From CADCTM01 sp049671305 (GTDB taxonomy: Bacteria; Cyanobacteriota; Cyanobacteriia; Cyanobacteriales; Coleofasciculaceae), in NCBI GenBank assembly GCA_049671305.1, contig JBATUR010000054.1:66187-130186 (forward strand): DNA of 64,000 nt, read 5' to 3'. Numbering within the stretch: the stretch's first letter is position 1; each line of letters begins with the position of its first letter. This document shows positions 26,532 to 34,261 of this stretch, piece after piece. Position numbers and translations under genes: made by a program. The notes under the pieces are model-generated. The model had not been told where the DNA came from. It saw nothing but the letters and a program-made list of their open reading frames with translations, and did no database searches.

Positions 26532-27659
26532 ATGTCTCAAACTGCTGCTAAAGAACAACATCCGGATACGGCTACTGAGCTTGATGTTGAACTCCGTAAG
26601 GTTTTCAAGGTATTTGATGGCGAAACCGCTGTCCGTGGTGTTGATTTGAATATTCGCCGGGGAGAATTTTTTAGTATCCTTGGTCCATCAGGTTGTGGAA
26701 AAACGACAACTCTGCGTTTGGTGGCAGGGTTTGAGATGCCCTCAGCGGGTGAGGTGCTAATTCAGGGACACTCGATGAATCATATTCCTGCTCACCGCCG
26801 TCCTGTGAATACGGTTTTTCAAAGTTATGCTTTGTTTAATCATTTGCGAGTTTCGGAAAATGTCGCTTTTGGTTTGCGCCTCAAAAAGCTCAAAGGCTCG
26901 GAAATTGAAGACAGAGTTAAACAAGCACTACAACAGGTGAAGCTAGAAGGTTTGGCAAATCGTTTTCCGGCGCAGTTATCGGGGGGACAACAGCAACGTG
27001 TGGCATTAGCGCGGGCGTTGGTAAATCGTCCGGCGGTGTTGTTGTTGGATGAACCTTTGGGAGCCTTGGATTTGAAGCTGAGGAAAGAGATGCAGGTAGA
27101 ACTTTCTAATTTGCATCAAGATTTGGGCTTAACTTTTATTTTAGTGACTCATGACCAAGAAGAAGCCTTGAGTCTTTCTGATCGTATTGCGGTAATGCGG
27201 GCGGGAAAGATTGAGCAAATTGGCACGCCGACAGAAATTTATGAACGTCCTCGCACTACTTTTGTGGCTGATTTTATTGGTGATACCAATTTGTTTAGAG
27301 GACGTATTGAAGCGGCTGATACTACTTCGTTGGAGGTTGTCACAACTAATAATTTAAGAATTATCGTACAGCCAAAATCTGCTAATAATGAGGTGATTAG
27401 TTCTCAGGAGGTTGTGGTTAGTGTGCGTCCGGAAAAGATTCGCCTTAGCTTGACACCACCAGATTCAAAAATTAATTGTTTTGAAGGTCGTCTTCAACAC
27501 GTAATGTATATGGGTACTCATGTGCATTATGTGGTGGAATTGCTGAGTGGCGATCGCTTAACGGTGATGTTGCCGAATGTTACTAACAAGTTGCCAGACC
27601 AAAATATTCCAGTTTATGCCCGCTGGGCAACCAATGATTGTTTGATTTTGGAGGAATAA
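26532..27659 (+). CDS. potA: Spermidine/putrescine-type ABC transporter ATP-binding protein
   Basis: PotA drives polyamine import. Visible motifs are Walker A GPSGCGKTTT, Q-loop FQSYALF, signature LSGGQQQRVALARAL, Walker B LLLDEPLGALD and H-loop VTHDQ, followed by a C-terminal TOBE domain (VSVRPEKIRLS, MYMGTHVHYVVELLSGD). ATG 26532 is preferred over TTG 26496. The potD, potB and potC genes follow on the same strand, supporting polyamine specificity although related families carry other solutes. Confidence 0.93.
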   Translation: MSQTAAKEQHPDTATELDVELRKVFKVFDGETAVRGVDLNIRRGEFFSILGPSGCGKTTTLRLVAGFEMPSAGEVLIQGHSMNHIPAHRRPVNTVFQSYALFNHLRVSENVAFGLRLKKLKGSEIEDRVKQALQQVKLEGLANRFPAQLSGGQQQRVALARALVNRPAVLLLDEPLGALDLKLRKEMQVELSNLHQDLGLTFILVTHDQEEALSLSDRIAVMRAGKIEQIGTPTEIYERPRTTFVADFIGDTNLFRGRIEAADTTSLEVVTTNNLRIIVQPKSANNEVISSQEVVVSVRPEKIRLSLTPPDSKINCFEGRLQHVMYMGTHVHYVVELLSGDRLTVMLPNVTNKLPDQNIPVYARWATNDCLILEE

Positions 27660-27665
27660 GGGCAG

Positions 27666-28073
27666 ATGGACACACCGGGGGTGCAGGCATTTTTACAAGA
27701 GTTGGAGATGCATTGTTTTGTCTTCGCTGTTGCCACATTTCTCGACAGCGACGGCGACCCTTTGGTAATTCATTTAAATCGTGATTAGGAAACAGTAACT
27801 TATGGAGAATATTGGGGTACAAAAGAATTATTTATTGCTAAACTTTTGGTTAGCTGTCAACCTTCAGCTTCTCTGATTTTGCGTTCTTTTACTTCAGAAA
27901 TTGATCAATTTACTCAATTGCCAATTAAAGAATTACGAGGCTATATTATTATGGGAGATGGTGAGGATTTAGAGTTTGCCAAGCTAACTGCTAGAGAAAT
28001 GTTTGCTTGTCATAATACCGACTCTGAAACTGGTGAACCTCTCCCATTAGAACAATCTATTCGCTATTGTTAA
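27666..28073 (+). pseudogene. Reading frame interrupted by an in-frame TAG between potA and potD
   Basis: ATG 27666 lies 7 bases after the potA stop with AAGGG before it. The frame reads MDTPGVQAFLQELEM ... DGDPLVIHLNRD, meets TAG at 27786-27788 and continues in the same frame as ETVTYGEYWGTKELFIAKLL ... YIIMGDGEDLEFAKLTAREMFA to a stop at 28073. The sequence on both sides of the TAG looks like continuous protein, so one CAG-to-TAG change would explain it. The family is not recognised. It may be a pseudogene, a read-through product or a sequencing error. The rest of the gap to 28197 shows nothing else. Confidence 0.6.
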
Positions 28074-28196
28074 TTAGTCATTCGTTATCTTGATAATTGA
28101 TACTATCTATTACCAAAAAGCTCAAAAATGTCTTAATAACCCATCTCTTGAATCTTTTAGATAATCCCAGCCCTAAAAATAGCATATTTATATATT

Positions 28197-29321
28197 ATGA
28201 AACATGATCAATGCAAATTTCCATACCTCAAACGTCGTCAGTTTTTACAACTTGCAGGTTTGTCAACACTGAGTAGTAAACTATTATCTAGCTGTGGTTG
28301 GACATTAGCAGAAGTGCGCTCTCAAGCAGCTCACCAAACTACCTCAAACTCTAAAGAATTATTCATATACACTTGGTCTAATTATACCGATCAAGATTTA
28401 TTAAACCGCTTTAATCAAGAAACAGGCTTTGAAGCTGTTGCTAATGTTTTTGATTCTAATGAGGTAATGCTGGCTCGTTTACAAGCTGGTGGCGGTGGTG
28501 GTTATAGCATCATCTATCCATCGGATTATATGGTAGAGAAAATGGCTGGCATGGGAATGTTATCTCAGCTAGACTTCTCTCGTCTTAAAGGTTTTGAACA
28601 CCTGATGCCGAGGTTTGTCAATCCTGAATATGACCCTGGAAATTTGCATAGTGTACCGATTAGTTGGGGAACTACAGGCTTAATTTATAATAGTAGAAAA
28701 TTGCCAACAGCACCAGTAGATTGGACTTATCTTTGGGAAAATCAAAACCAACTAACTCGGCGCATGACTTTACTTAATGATGTGCGAGAAGTCATGGGAG
28801 CAACTTTAAAAATGATAGGATATTCTTATAATTCTAGAAATCCTCAAGAAATTAACGAAGCCTATCAAAAATTAATAGAATTAAAGCCAAATATTGCCTC
28901 ATTCACTACAGATACTTGGCGAGATCAAGTATTAAGTGGAGATATCCTAATCGCCATGTGTTACTCTGCTGATGCTAATGAAGTAATTGAGGAGAAAACA
29001 TACTTAAATTACGTGATTCCCAAAAGTGGCTCAACGCTGTGGATGGATACTTTAGCTATTCCTAAAACTGCACCTAATCCCGAAGCCGCTTACGCTTGGA
29101 TTAATTTTATGTTAAAACCTGACGTTGCTGCTCAAATTTGTGAAAGATTAAGTTTTGCCACACCAAATCAACTAGCTTTTAATAAGTTACCTACCGAATT
29201 GAAAAAAAATCCTCGGCTATTTCCCCCAGAATCAGATTTAGAGCGTTGCGAAAGTGTTGCACCGGTGGGAGATTTGGCTGAGGTATATGACAAATATTGG
29301 ACTAAGCTTACAAGTGCTTGA
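28197..29321 (+). CDS. potD: Polyamine-binding lipoprotein PotD, copy 1
   Basis: The N-terminus has a Tat-type KRRQFLQLAG and a lipobox LLSSC, so the binding protein is probably exported folded and lipidated. The mature part follows PotD: LFIYTWSNYTDQDLLNRFNQETG, VFDSNEVMLARLQAGG, YSIIYPSDYMV and VLSGDILIAMCYSADANEVIEE, with acidic and aromatic residues for polyamine binding. It is 374 residues. A close paralogue follows 137 bases downstream. Confidence 0.9.
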   Translation: MKHDQCKFPYLKRRQFLQLAGLSTLSSKLLSSCGWTLAEVRSQAAHQTTSNSKELFIYTWSNYTDQDLLNRFNQETGFEAVANVFDSNEVMLARLQAGGGGGYSIIYPSDYMVEKMAGMGMLSQLDFSRLKGFEHLMPRFVNPEYDPGNLHSVPISWGTTGLIYNSRKLPTAPVDWTYLWENQNQLTRRMTLLNDVREVMGATLKMIGYSYNSRNPQEINEAYQKLIELKPNIASFTTDTWRDQVLSGDILIAMCYSADANEVIEEKTYLNYVIPKSGSTLWMDTLAIPKTAPNPEAAYAWINFMLKPDVAAQICERLSFATPNQLAFNKLPTELKKNPRLFPPESDLERCESVAPVGDLAEVYDKYWTKLTSA

Positions 29322-29458
29322 GAAAGTCAATAATTGTAACTCGATAGTTGGGCATAATTAAATATTAATTTAATAACGATAAAATGTATAATTTTAAGAA
29401 TACAAAGCACCAGAAAAATTGATTTTTTAATTTCATACCATATCCTCGATAAACACCT

Positions 29459-30640
29459 GTGTCTACTCAGATTACGCCCAATTCTACCTCCAATCATAGT
29501 GCAACGGCATTTAGCGAAGCACCAATTTTACCTGCACAAATTGCCTCAAAACAGCCAACAAGGCGTCAGTTTTTACAGGTGGCTGCTTCAACTATTAGTG
29601 GAATAGCACTTTCTGGATGCGGTTGGATTTTAGGCTCAAATCGTCCCCAAGCTACTAGTAAAAATGCTGAGAATGAGCTGTATATCTATACTCAATATGG
29701 TTATACCGATGCAGATTTGTTGAACCGTTTTACTAAAGAAACAGGTATTAAAGTAGTAGCGGATGTTTTTGATGCCAATGAGGCGATGCTTGCTCGACTT
29801 CAAGCAGGTGGTGGTGCTGCTTATAGTATCATCTATCCCTCGGAATATATGGTGCAAAAAATGGTTGAGTTGGAAATGTTAACTGCTTTTGATTTCTCAA
29901 AAGTAACTGGTATGGAACGTTTATTTCCTCGCTTCCTCAATCCTGAATATGACCCCAATAATCAACATAGTTTGCCTGTAAGTTGGGGAACAACTGGCTT
30001 AATTTATAATAGCAAAAAATTAAAAGAAGTACCCCAAGATTGGAGTTATCTTTGGGAACATCAGCAGCAAATTTCCAAACGGATGTCTTTGCTTAATGAT
30101 ATTCGGGAAGTCATGGGAGCAACTTTAAGAATGTTGGGTTACTCGTACAATTCAACTGAACCTGAGCAAATTAAGGAAGCATATCAAAAATTAAGGGAAT
30201 TAAAACCAAATATTGCTTCATTCACAACAGATACTTGGCGAGATCAGGTATTAAGTGGAGACTTATTAATAGCGATGTGCTATTCTTCCGATGCTAATGA
30301 AGTGATTAAAGAAAACGCAGACTTGCAATATATATTGCCAAAAAGTGGCTCTTCTTTGTGGATAGATACGATCGCAATTCCCAAAACAGCACCCAACCCA
30401 GAAGCCGCTTATGCTTGGATTAACTTTATGTTACAGCCAGATGTAGCAGGGCAAATATGCGATCGCTTAAGCTTTGCCACAGCCAATAAAGCTGCCTACA
30501 ATCAACTATCTCCCGAATTGCAAAATAATCAAAGCTTATTTCCACCAGAATCATTATTAGAACTTTGTGAAGGTTTAGCTCCTGTGGGCAATTTTAGTGC
30601 TGTTTATGACCGTTATTGGACACAACTAACAAGTGCTTAA
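29459..30640 (+). CDS. potD: Polyamine-binding lipoprotein PotD, copy 2
   Basis: This is a tandem paralogue of the preceding gene, sharing long blocks such as ELKPNIASFTTDTWRDQVLS. It starts at GTG 29459 and has a longer N-terminus before the Tat motif TRRQFLQVA and lipobox LSGC. Differences cluster in the N-terminus and in scattered surface positions, for example YTQYGYTDAD against YTWSNYTDQD, so ligand range may differ between copies. It precedes potB by about 60 bases. Confidence 0.9.
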   Translation: MSTQITPNSTSNHSATAFSEAPILPAQIASKQPTRRQFLQVAASTISGIALSGCGWILGSNRPQATSKNAENELYIYTQYGYTDADLLNRFTKETGIKVVADVFDANEAMLARLQAGGGAAYSIIYPSEYMVQKMVELEMLTAFDFSKVTGMERLFPRFLNPEYDPNNQHSLPVSWGTTGLIYNSKKLKEVPQDWSYLWEHQQQISKRMSLLNDIREVMGATLRMLGYSYNSTEPEQIKEAYQKLRELKPNIASFTTDTWRDQVLSGDLLIAMCYSSDANEVIKENADLQYILPKSGSSLWIDTIAIPKTAPNPEAAYAWINFMLQPDVAGQICDRLSFATANKAAYNQLSPELQNNQSLFPPESLLELCEGLAPVGNFSAVYDRYWTQLTSA

Positions 30641-30703
30641 TAATTTGTTAATTTGGTTCCGATTTTTGAACCTATAATTATTTCTTTACTCCCAAAATTA
30701 ACC

Positions 30704-31639
30704 GTGTCTACTAACATCACTCCTCCATCTTTACCAAACCCTAGCACAACTGATGGCGTTGCCGAATCATTAACAATGAAAGAAAAAAAGCGATCGCCTG
30801 TGACTTGGTTGGAACCCTTAATCTTATTAAGTCCGGCTGGAATTTGGTTAGTCTTATTATTAGTACTACCAACTTTGGTGATTTTTGAGCTGAGTTTAGT
30901 GCCAAATATCAAACCAGGAGATATAGTCTGGCCCTCAGGGCTTGATAATTATCTACGGGTATTTACGCCAATTAATATTCAGGTAATTTTGCGATCGCTT
31001 TTCTTTGCCGTCGGTACTACAGCACTCTGCTTATTGCTAGGTTTTCCTGTAGCTTATTGGATTGCTCAAATGGCACCAAAACGTTGGCAAAATATTCTAC
31101 TTTTAGGCTTTATTTTACCTTTATGGACATCCTCATTATTACGTTCCTATGCTTGGATTACCATCCTACGACCCACAGGAGTTCTTAATACAATACTAAC
31201 AGCTATTGGACTGCCAGCGCTAGAATTATTAAATAGAAGTCCCGCCGTTTTAATTGGCATGGCTTATAGTTATTTGCCCTATATGGTTCTGATTTTATAT
31301 GCTTCTTTAGAAAAATTAGATAAGCGTTTATTAGAAGCCTCAGCCGATTTAGGAGCGACACCTATACAAACTTTTTGGAAAGTAACAGTGCCTCAATCAA
31401 TGCAAGGAATTGCTGCAGGTTCCTTGTTGGTATTTATTAGCGGATTAGGCGATTTTGTCGATCCAGAATTGTTAGGAGGAGCATCGAGTATGACGGGTGC
31501 AAGATTAATTTATAACCAATTTTTAGGTGCTACTCAAAATTGGGGATTTGGTTCAGCATTAAGTATGGTGTTGATTTTTGCTGTGAGTGCTGCGATCGCA
31601 CTTTTAATTAAATATGGCGATAGCGAAGCATCCCGTTAA
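30704..31639 (+). CDS. potB: Polyamine ABC transporter permease PotB
   Basis: The protein has six predicted membrane helices and the EAA loop EASADLGATPIQTFWKVTVPQSM that contacts PotA. The start is uncertain: GTG 30704 is reported, TTG/ATG alternatives are at 30653 and 30776, and none has a strong Shine-Dalgarno. The C-terminal residues YGDSEASR come from a small dispersed repeat (31616-31629), so the original tail has been replaced. This probably does not disturb the membrane domain. Confidence 0.88.
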   Translation: MSTNITPPSLPNPSTTDGVAESLTMKEKKRSPVTWLEPLILLSPAGIWLVLLLVLPTLVIFELSLVPNIKPGDIVWPSGLDNYLRVFTPINIQVILRSLFFAVGTTALCLLLGFPVAYWIAQMAPKRWQNILLLGFILPLWTSSLLRSYAWITILRPTGVLNTILTAIGLPALELLNRSPAVLIGMAYSYLPYMVLILYASLEKLDKRLLEASADLGATPIQTFWKVTVPQSMQGIAAGSLLVFISGLGDFVDPELLGGASSMTGARLIYNQFLGATQNWGFGSALSMVLIFAVSAAIALLIKYGDSEASR

Positions 31640-31656
31640 AATTATTGGGATGCGGC
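31616..31656 (+). repeat. Dispersed repeat forming the end of potB
   Basis: GGCGATAGCGAAGC (31616-31629) is followed by GCATCCC ... GGGATGC (31628-31634 and 31647-31653), a hairpin around the potB stop codon. The repeat supplies the last eight codons of potB. It belongs to the same family as the copy at 25219-25254. Confidence 0.55.
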
Positions 31657-31815
31657 ACGACTTGAATAATATAACATTTAGTATTAAAGCTGAGGCAATA
31701 ATCAGCGATTAATTGGCTGGTGTTATCGTTATTATCCTAAAAATAAAGCAGCTCTAATTAAGCTAGGATCAAAGATTCAGTAAATTGAAAGCAAAGTAAG
31801 TAATAAATCGCCGCA

Positions 31816-32694
31816 ATGGCTAACTATTCAAGGCAACATAACGTCATGATAGACACATCACATCAGCAAGAGGACATCCCTGTAGATATCTTGGCAGCTA
31901 AAGCCAAACCTAGTTTCTCCTGGCAGGGAATTTTTAGTGTGCTGATGTTCTTTTATATGTACCTACCCATTTTGGTACTAACATTTTATAGCTTTAATAA
32001 TTCTTCTTATAGTGCAGGTTGGCAGGGATTTACTCTTAAATGGTATACGCGATTATTTCGCGACGCTCGTATTTTGGGAGCATTACAAAATAGTCTGATT
32101 GTGGCTTTAATATCAGTAGGAATTGCTGCAGTATTGGGAACTTTGATGGCGGTAGGTTTAGCCAGATATCAGTTTACAGGAAAATCATTATATCGAGGTG
32201 TTGCTTATTTACCCGTGATTGTTCCAGATATTGCGATCGCAGTTGCTACCCTAGTTTTTCTCGCCGTGATTGGCACTCCCCTGAGCCTGTGGACGATTGT
32301 TGCGGCTCATGTGGTATTCTGTCTGGCTTATGTAGCTATCACCGTTTCCTCGCGCATTTCGGCACTAGATCCCCATTTGGAAGAAGCCGCACTTGATTTA
32401 GGTGCAACGCCTTTTCAAGCATTTATTAAAGTCTTATTGCCAGAATTAATGCCAGCAATTGTTGCCGGTTGTTTATTATCTTTTGTCCTTAGTATGGATG
32501 ACTTTTTGATTGCTAGTTTTACCGCCGGTACAGGTTCAACAACTTTACCAATGGAAATTTTCAGCCGTATTCGTACAGGTGTTAAACCAGATATTAATGC
32601 TTTAAGTGTACTCTTAATTTTATTATCAGGAGTCGTGGCTTTTATGGCGGAGTGGCTCATTCGTTATCAAGGGGAACAAAAACGAATTAAGTAG
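31816..32694 (+). CDS. potC: Polyamine ABC transporter permease PotC
   Basis: The 292-residue protein has six predicted helices, starting FSVLMFFYMYLPILVLTFYSFN, and the EAA loop EEAALDLGATPFQAFIKVLLPEL. It follows PotC in the motif SMDDFLIASFTAGTGSTTLPMEIFS. A soluble N-terminal extension of about 33 residues precedes the first helix. It completes the potA-D-D-B-C unit; the gap of 175 bases before it may hold its own promoter. Confidence 0.92.
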   Translation: MANYSRQHNVMIDTSHQQEDIPVDILAAKAKPSFSWQGIFSVLMFFYMYLPILVLTFYSFNNSSYSAGWQGFTLKWYTRLFRDARILGALQNSLIVALISVGIAAVLGTLMAVGLARYQFTGKSLYRGVAYLPVIVPDIAIAVATLVFLAVIGTPLSLWTIVAAHVVFCLAYVAITVSSRISALDPHLEEAALDLGATPFQAFIKVLLPELMPAIVAGCLLSFVLSMDDFLIASFTAGTGSTTLPMEIFSRIRTGVKPDINALSVLLILLSGVVAFMAEWLIRYQGEQKRIK

Positions 32695-32774
32695 ACTTTT
32701 GTCGGGGATAGCGTAGTGTTTCCTACTCAACATTATTATGTTAAAAGCAAATTTAGATAGATAGGAGCAACCTT

Positions 32775-33107
32775 TTGAAACAGTTACTAATAACGCTAAT
32801 CACACTGGGTGTGTTGACTATTACCTTCAATACTCCGGCTTTTGCCGCCGATACTATTAATGGAGCAAAAATCTTTAGCGTTGAATGTGCAGGTTGTCAT
32901 GTTAATGGCGGCAATATTATTCGCCGTGGCAAAAACTTGAAACTAAAAGCATTAAAAAGAAATCATCTAGATTCTTTGCAAGAAATTGCTTCACTAGTCA
33001 GCAATGGTAAAAATATTATGTCGGCATACAAAGATAAATTAAGCGAACAACAAATACAAGATGTTTCGGCTTATGTGTTAGAGCAAGCGGCAAAAGATTG
33101 GCGTTAG
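32775..33107 (+). CDS. petJ: Cytochrome c6-like periplasmic/lumenal c-type cytochrome
   Basis: A signal peptide (LLITLITLGVLTITFNTPAFA) is followed by the mature start ADTINGAKIFSVECAGCH with heme motif C38-x2-C41-H42, and the likely axial Met in GKNIMSAY. The C-terminus LSEQQIQDVSAYVLEQAAKDW is typical of cytochrome c6, which carries electrons from cytochrome b6f to photosystem I. The NIIRRGKNLKLKALKRN stretch is that of the c6B/c6C-like variants rather than canonical c6. The start is TTG 32775 with AGGAG at 8 bases. Function as an electron carrier is likely; the partner is uncertain. Confidence 0.85.
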   Translation: MKQLLITLITLGVLTITFNTPAFAADTINGAKIFSVECAGCHVNGGNIIRRGKNLKLKALKRNHLDSLQEIASLVSNGKNIMSAYKDKLSEQQIQDVSAYVLEQAAKDWR

Positions 33108-33119
33108 ACAGCAAATATA

Positions 33120-33234
33120 GTAGAGACGTTCCGCTGGAACATCTCTCCGCCAGAACGTCTCTCGGCTGGAACATCTCTCCGCCAGAACATCTCTCCGCCG
33201 GAACTCCGCCGGAACTCCGCCAGAACATCTCTAC
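33120..33234. repeat. Tandem degenerate array of GTAGAGACGTTCC-type hairpin repeats, copy 2
   Basis: The stretch starts GTAGAGACGTTCCGCTGGAA and ends GAACATCTCTAC. In between it repeats units of CTCTCCGCCAGAACGTCTCT and shorter CCGCCGGAACT with inverted GTTCC/GGAAC cores. The outer arms GTAGAGA/TCTCTAC match the hairpins at 10927 and 46001. It separates the convergent cytochrome and DUF3747 genes and looks like an expanded version of a cyanobacterial hairpin repeat. Confidence 0.7.
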
Positions 33235-33244
33235 AAAATTATGC

Positions 33245-34105
33245 TTATTTTGTTGGCACAACAAATACCGGAATTTGACGCTCTGAAATAGGAGGAGATG
33301 ATAAGGTGGGAGTGCTAGATTTGGGAATTGTTGGCACAACAAAGCTTGGTAATGAATTCGTAGCACCCGGCGGCGTTAAGCTTTGAGGACTTGTTGGAGT
33401 GTTAATTTTTGGTGCCATTGAACCTGTTTGTGGCTTCGTAAAAATCAATTCTCGTTGAGGATTTGTAGGTAAAGATTGAGAACTTCCGGGAGTTGGTGAC
33501 GGCGTTGGCGTTTCGGGAGTTGGTGAAGGCGTTGGCGTTTCGGGAGTCACCGGAGGAGTCGCGCTATCACTAGTTATGTAAATATGACCCAACGGCTTGC
33601 CTTGATAAGTCCTTCTAGTCAAGCGCCAACCAGGATTGAGAGTAATTTTATCAAAACCATCACTACTAACACTGGTGCTGCCGACTTCAATATCTGGAAC
33701 TTGCCGACTAACACGATTGCTACCAACTAATACTAATTTGCCATCACGCGGCACAATTCTCAACAAGTAATCTAAGCCCAGATCCTGACCACCCATGCGG
33801 ATCGAATAGCCATTACTATCAGTACTACGAGAACAAATGCCCGTGAAGTCAAATTTGAGCAGCAGTGGGTCAACAGTGCCTGGAGTTTCGCCCTCAGCCC
33901 AGCAAGGACGCTTACTGGAAAGTTGTTCCAAAATCAGCAATTGATGCTGGTTGTTGCCGTTCACAGGTGTCGATAAAACCACAAAATTGTTGGTATCAAC
34001 CTCTTGAGTATCAAAATCAGCAGCCTTTGCGGGAGAGAAAGAACCGAGAGAAATTAAAGAAGCAGCAGCAATTAAGGCGACTTTGAGCGGTTGGTAGGTT
34101 TTCAT
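33245..34105 (-). CDS. DUF3747 domain-containing exported protein
   Basis: I choose ATG 34105, which gives a clean signal peptide (PLKVALIAAASLISLGSFSPAKA); the frame is open from 34189. The mature N-terminal domain reads ADFDTQEVDTNNFVVLSTPV, QLLILEQLSSKRPCWAE and LGLDYLLRIVPRDGKLVLVGS, the DUF3747 pattern of cyanobacterial secreted proteins. A low-complexity linker of PETPTPSPTP repeats follows, then a Pro/Thr-rich tail ending in FVVPTK. It probably works in the periplasm or outer surface; function unknown. Confidence 0.82.
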   Translation of the reverse strand: MKTYQPLKVALIAAASLISLGSFSPAKAADFDTQEVDTNNFVVLSTPVNGNNQHQLLILEQLSSKRPCWAEGETPGTVDPLLLKFDFTGICSRSTDSNGYSIRMGGQDLGLDYLLRIVPRDGKLVLVGSNRVSRQVPDIEVGSTSVSSDGFDKITLNPGWRLTRRTYQGKPLGHIYITSDSATPPVTPETPTPSPTPETPTPSPTPGSSQSLPTNPQRELIFTKPQTGSMAPKINTPTSPQSLTPPGATNSLPSFVVPTIPKSSTPTLSSPPISERQIPVFVVPTK

Positions 34106-34261
34106 ATTTAAGGTAATCATGCTAGTCGATAGTAGTTTAAGTAGACGCTGGTTTTGAGAAATTAGCTCCCAAGTAAAAAAATTGAGCACAGATAATTGCT
34201 TATATTCTCATAGCTCATGCCTCTTAAGAATACAATCAGCTTTTGTGGCAACACCTAAAAT

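Noticed and set aside
33098..33286. 62-codon plus-strand ORF across the hairpin array
   Set aside because: Its residues come from the repeat units, so the frame is a by-product of the array.
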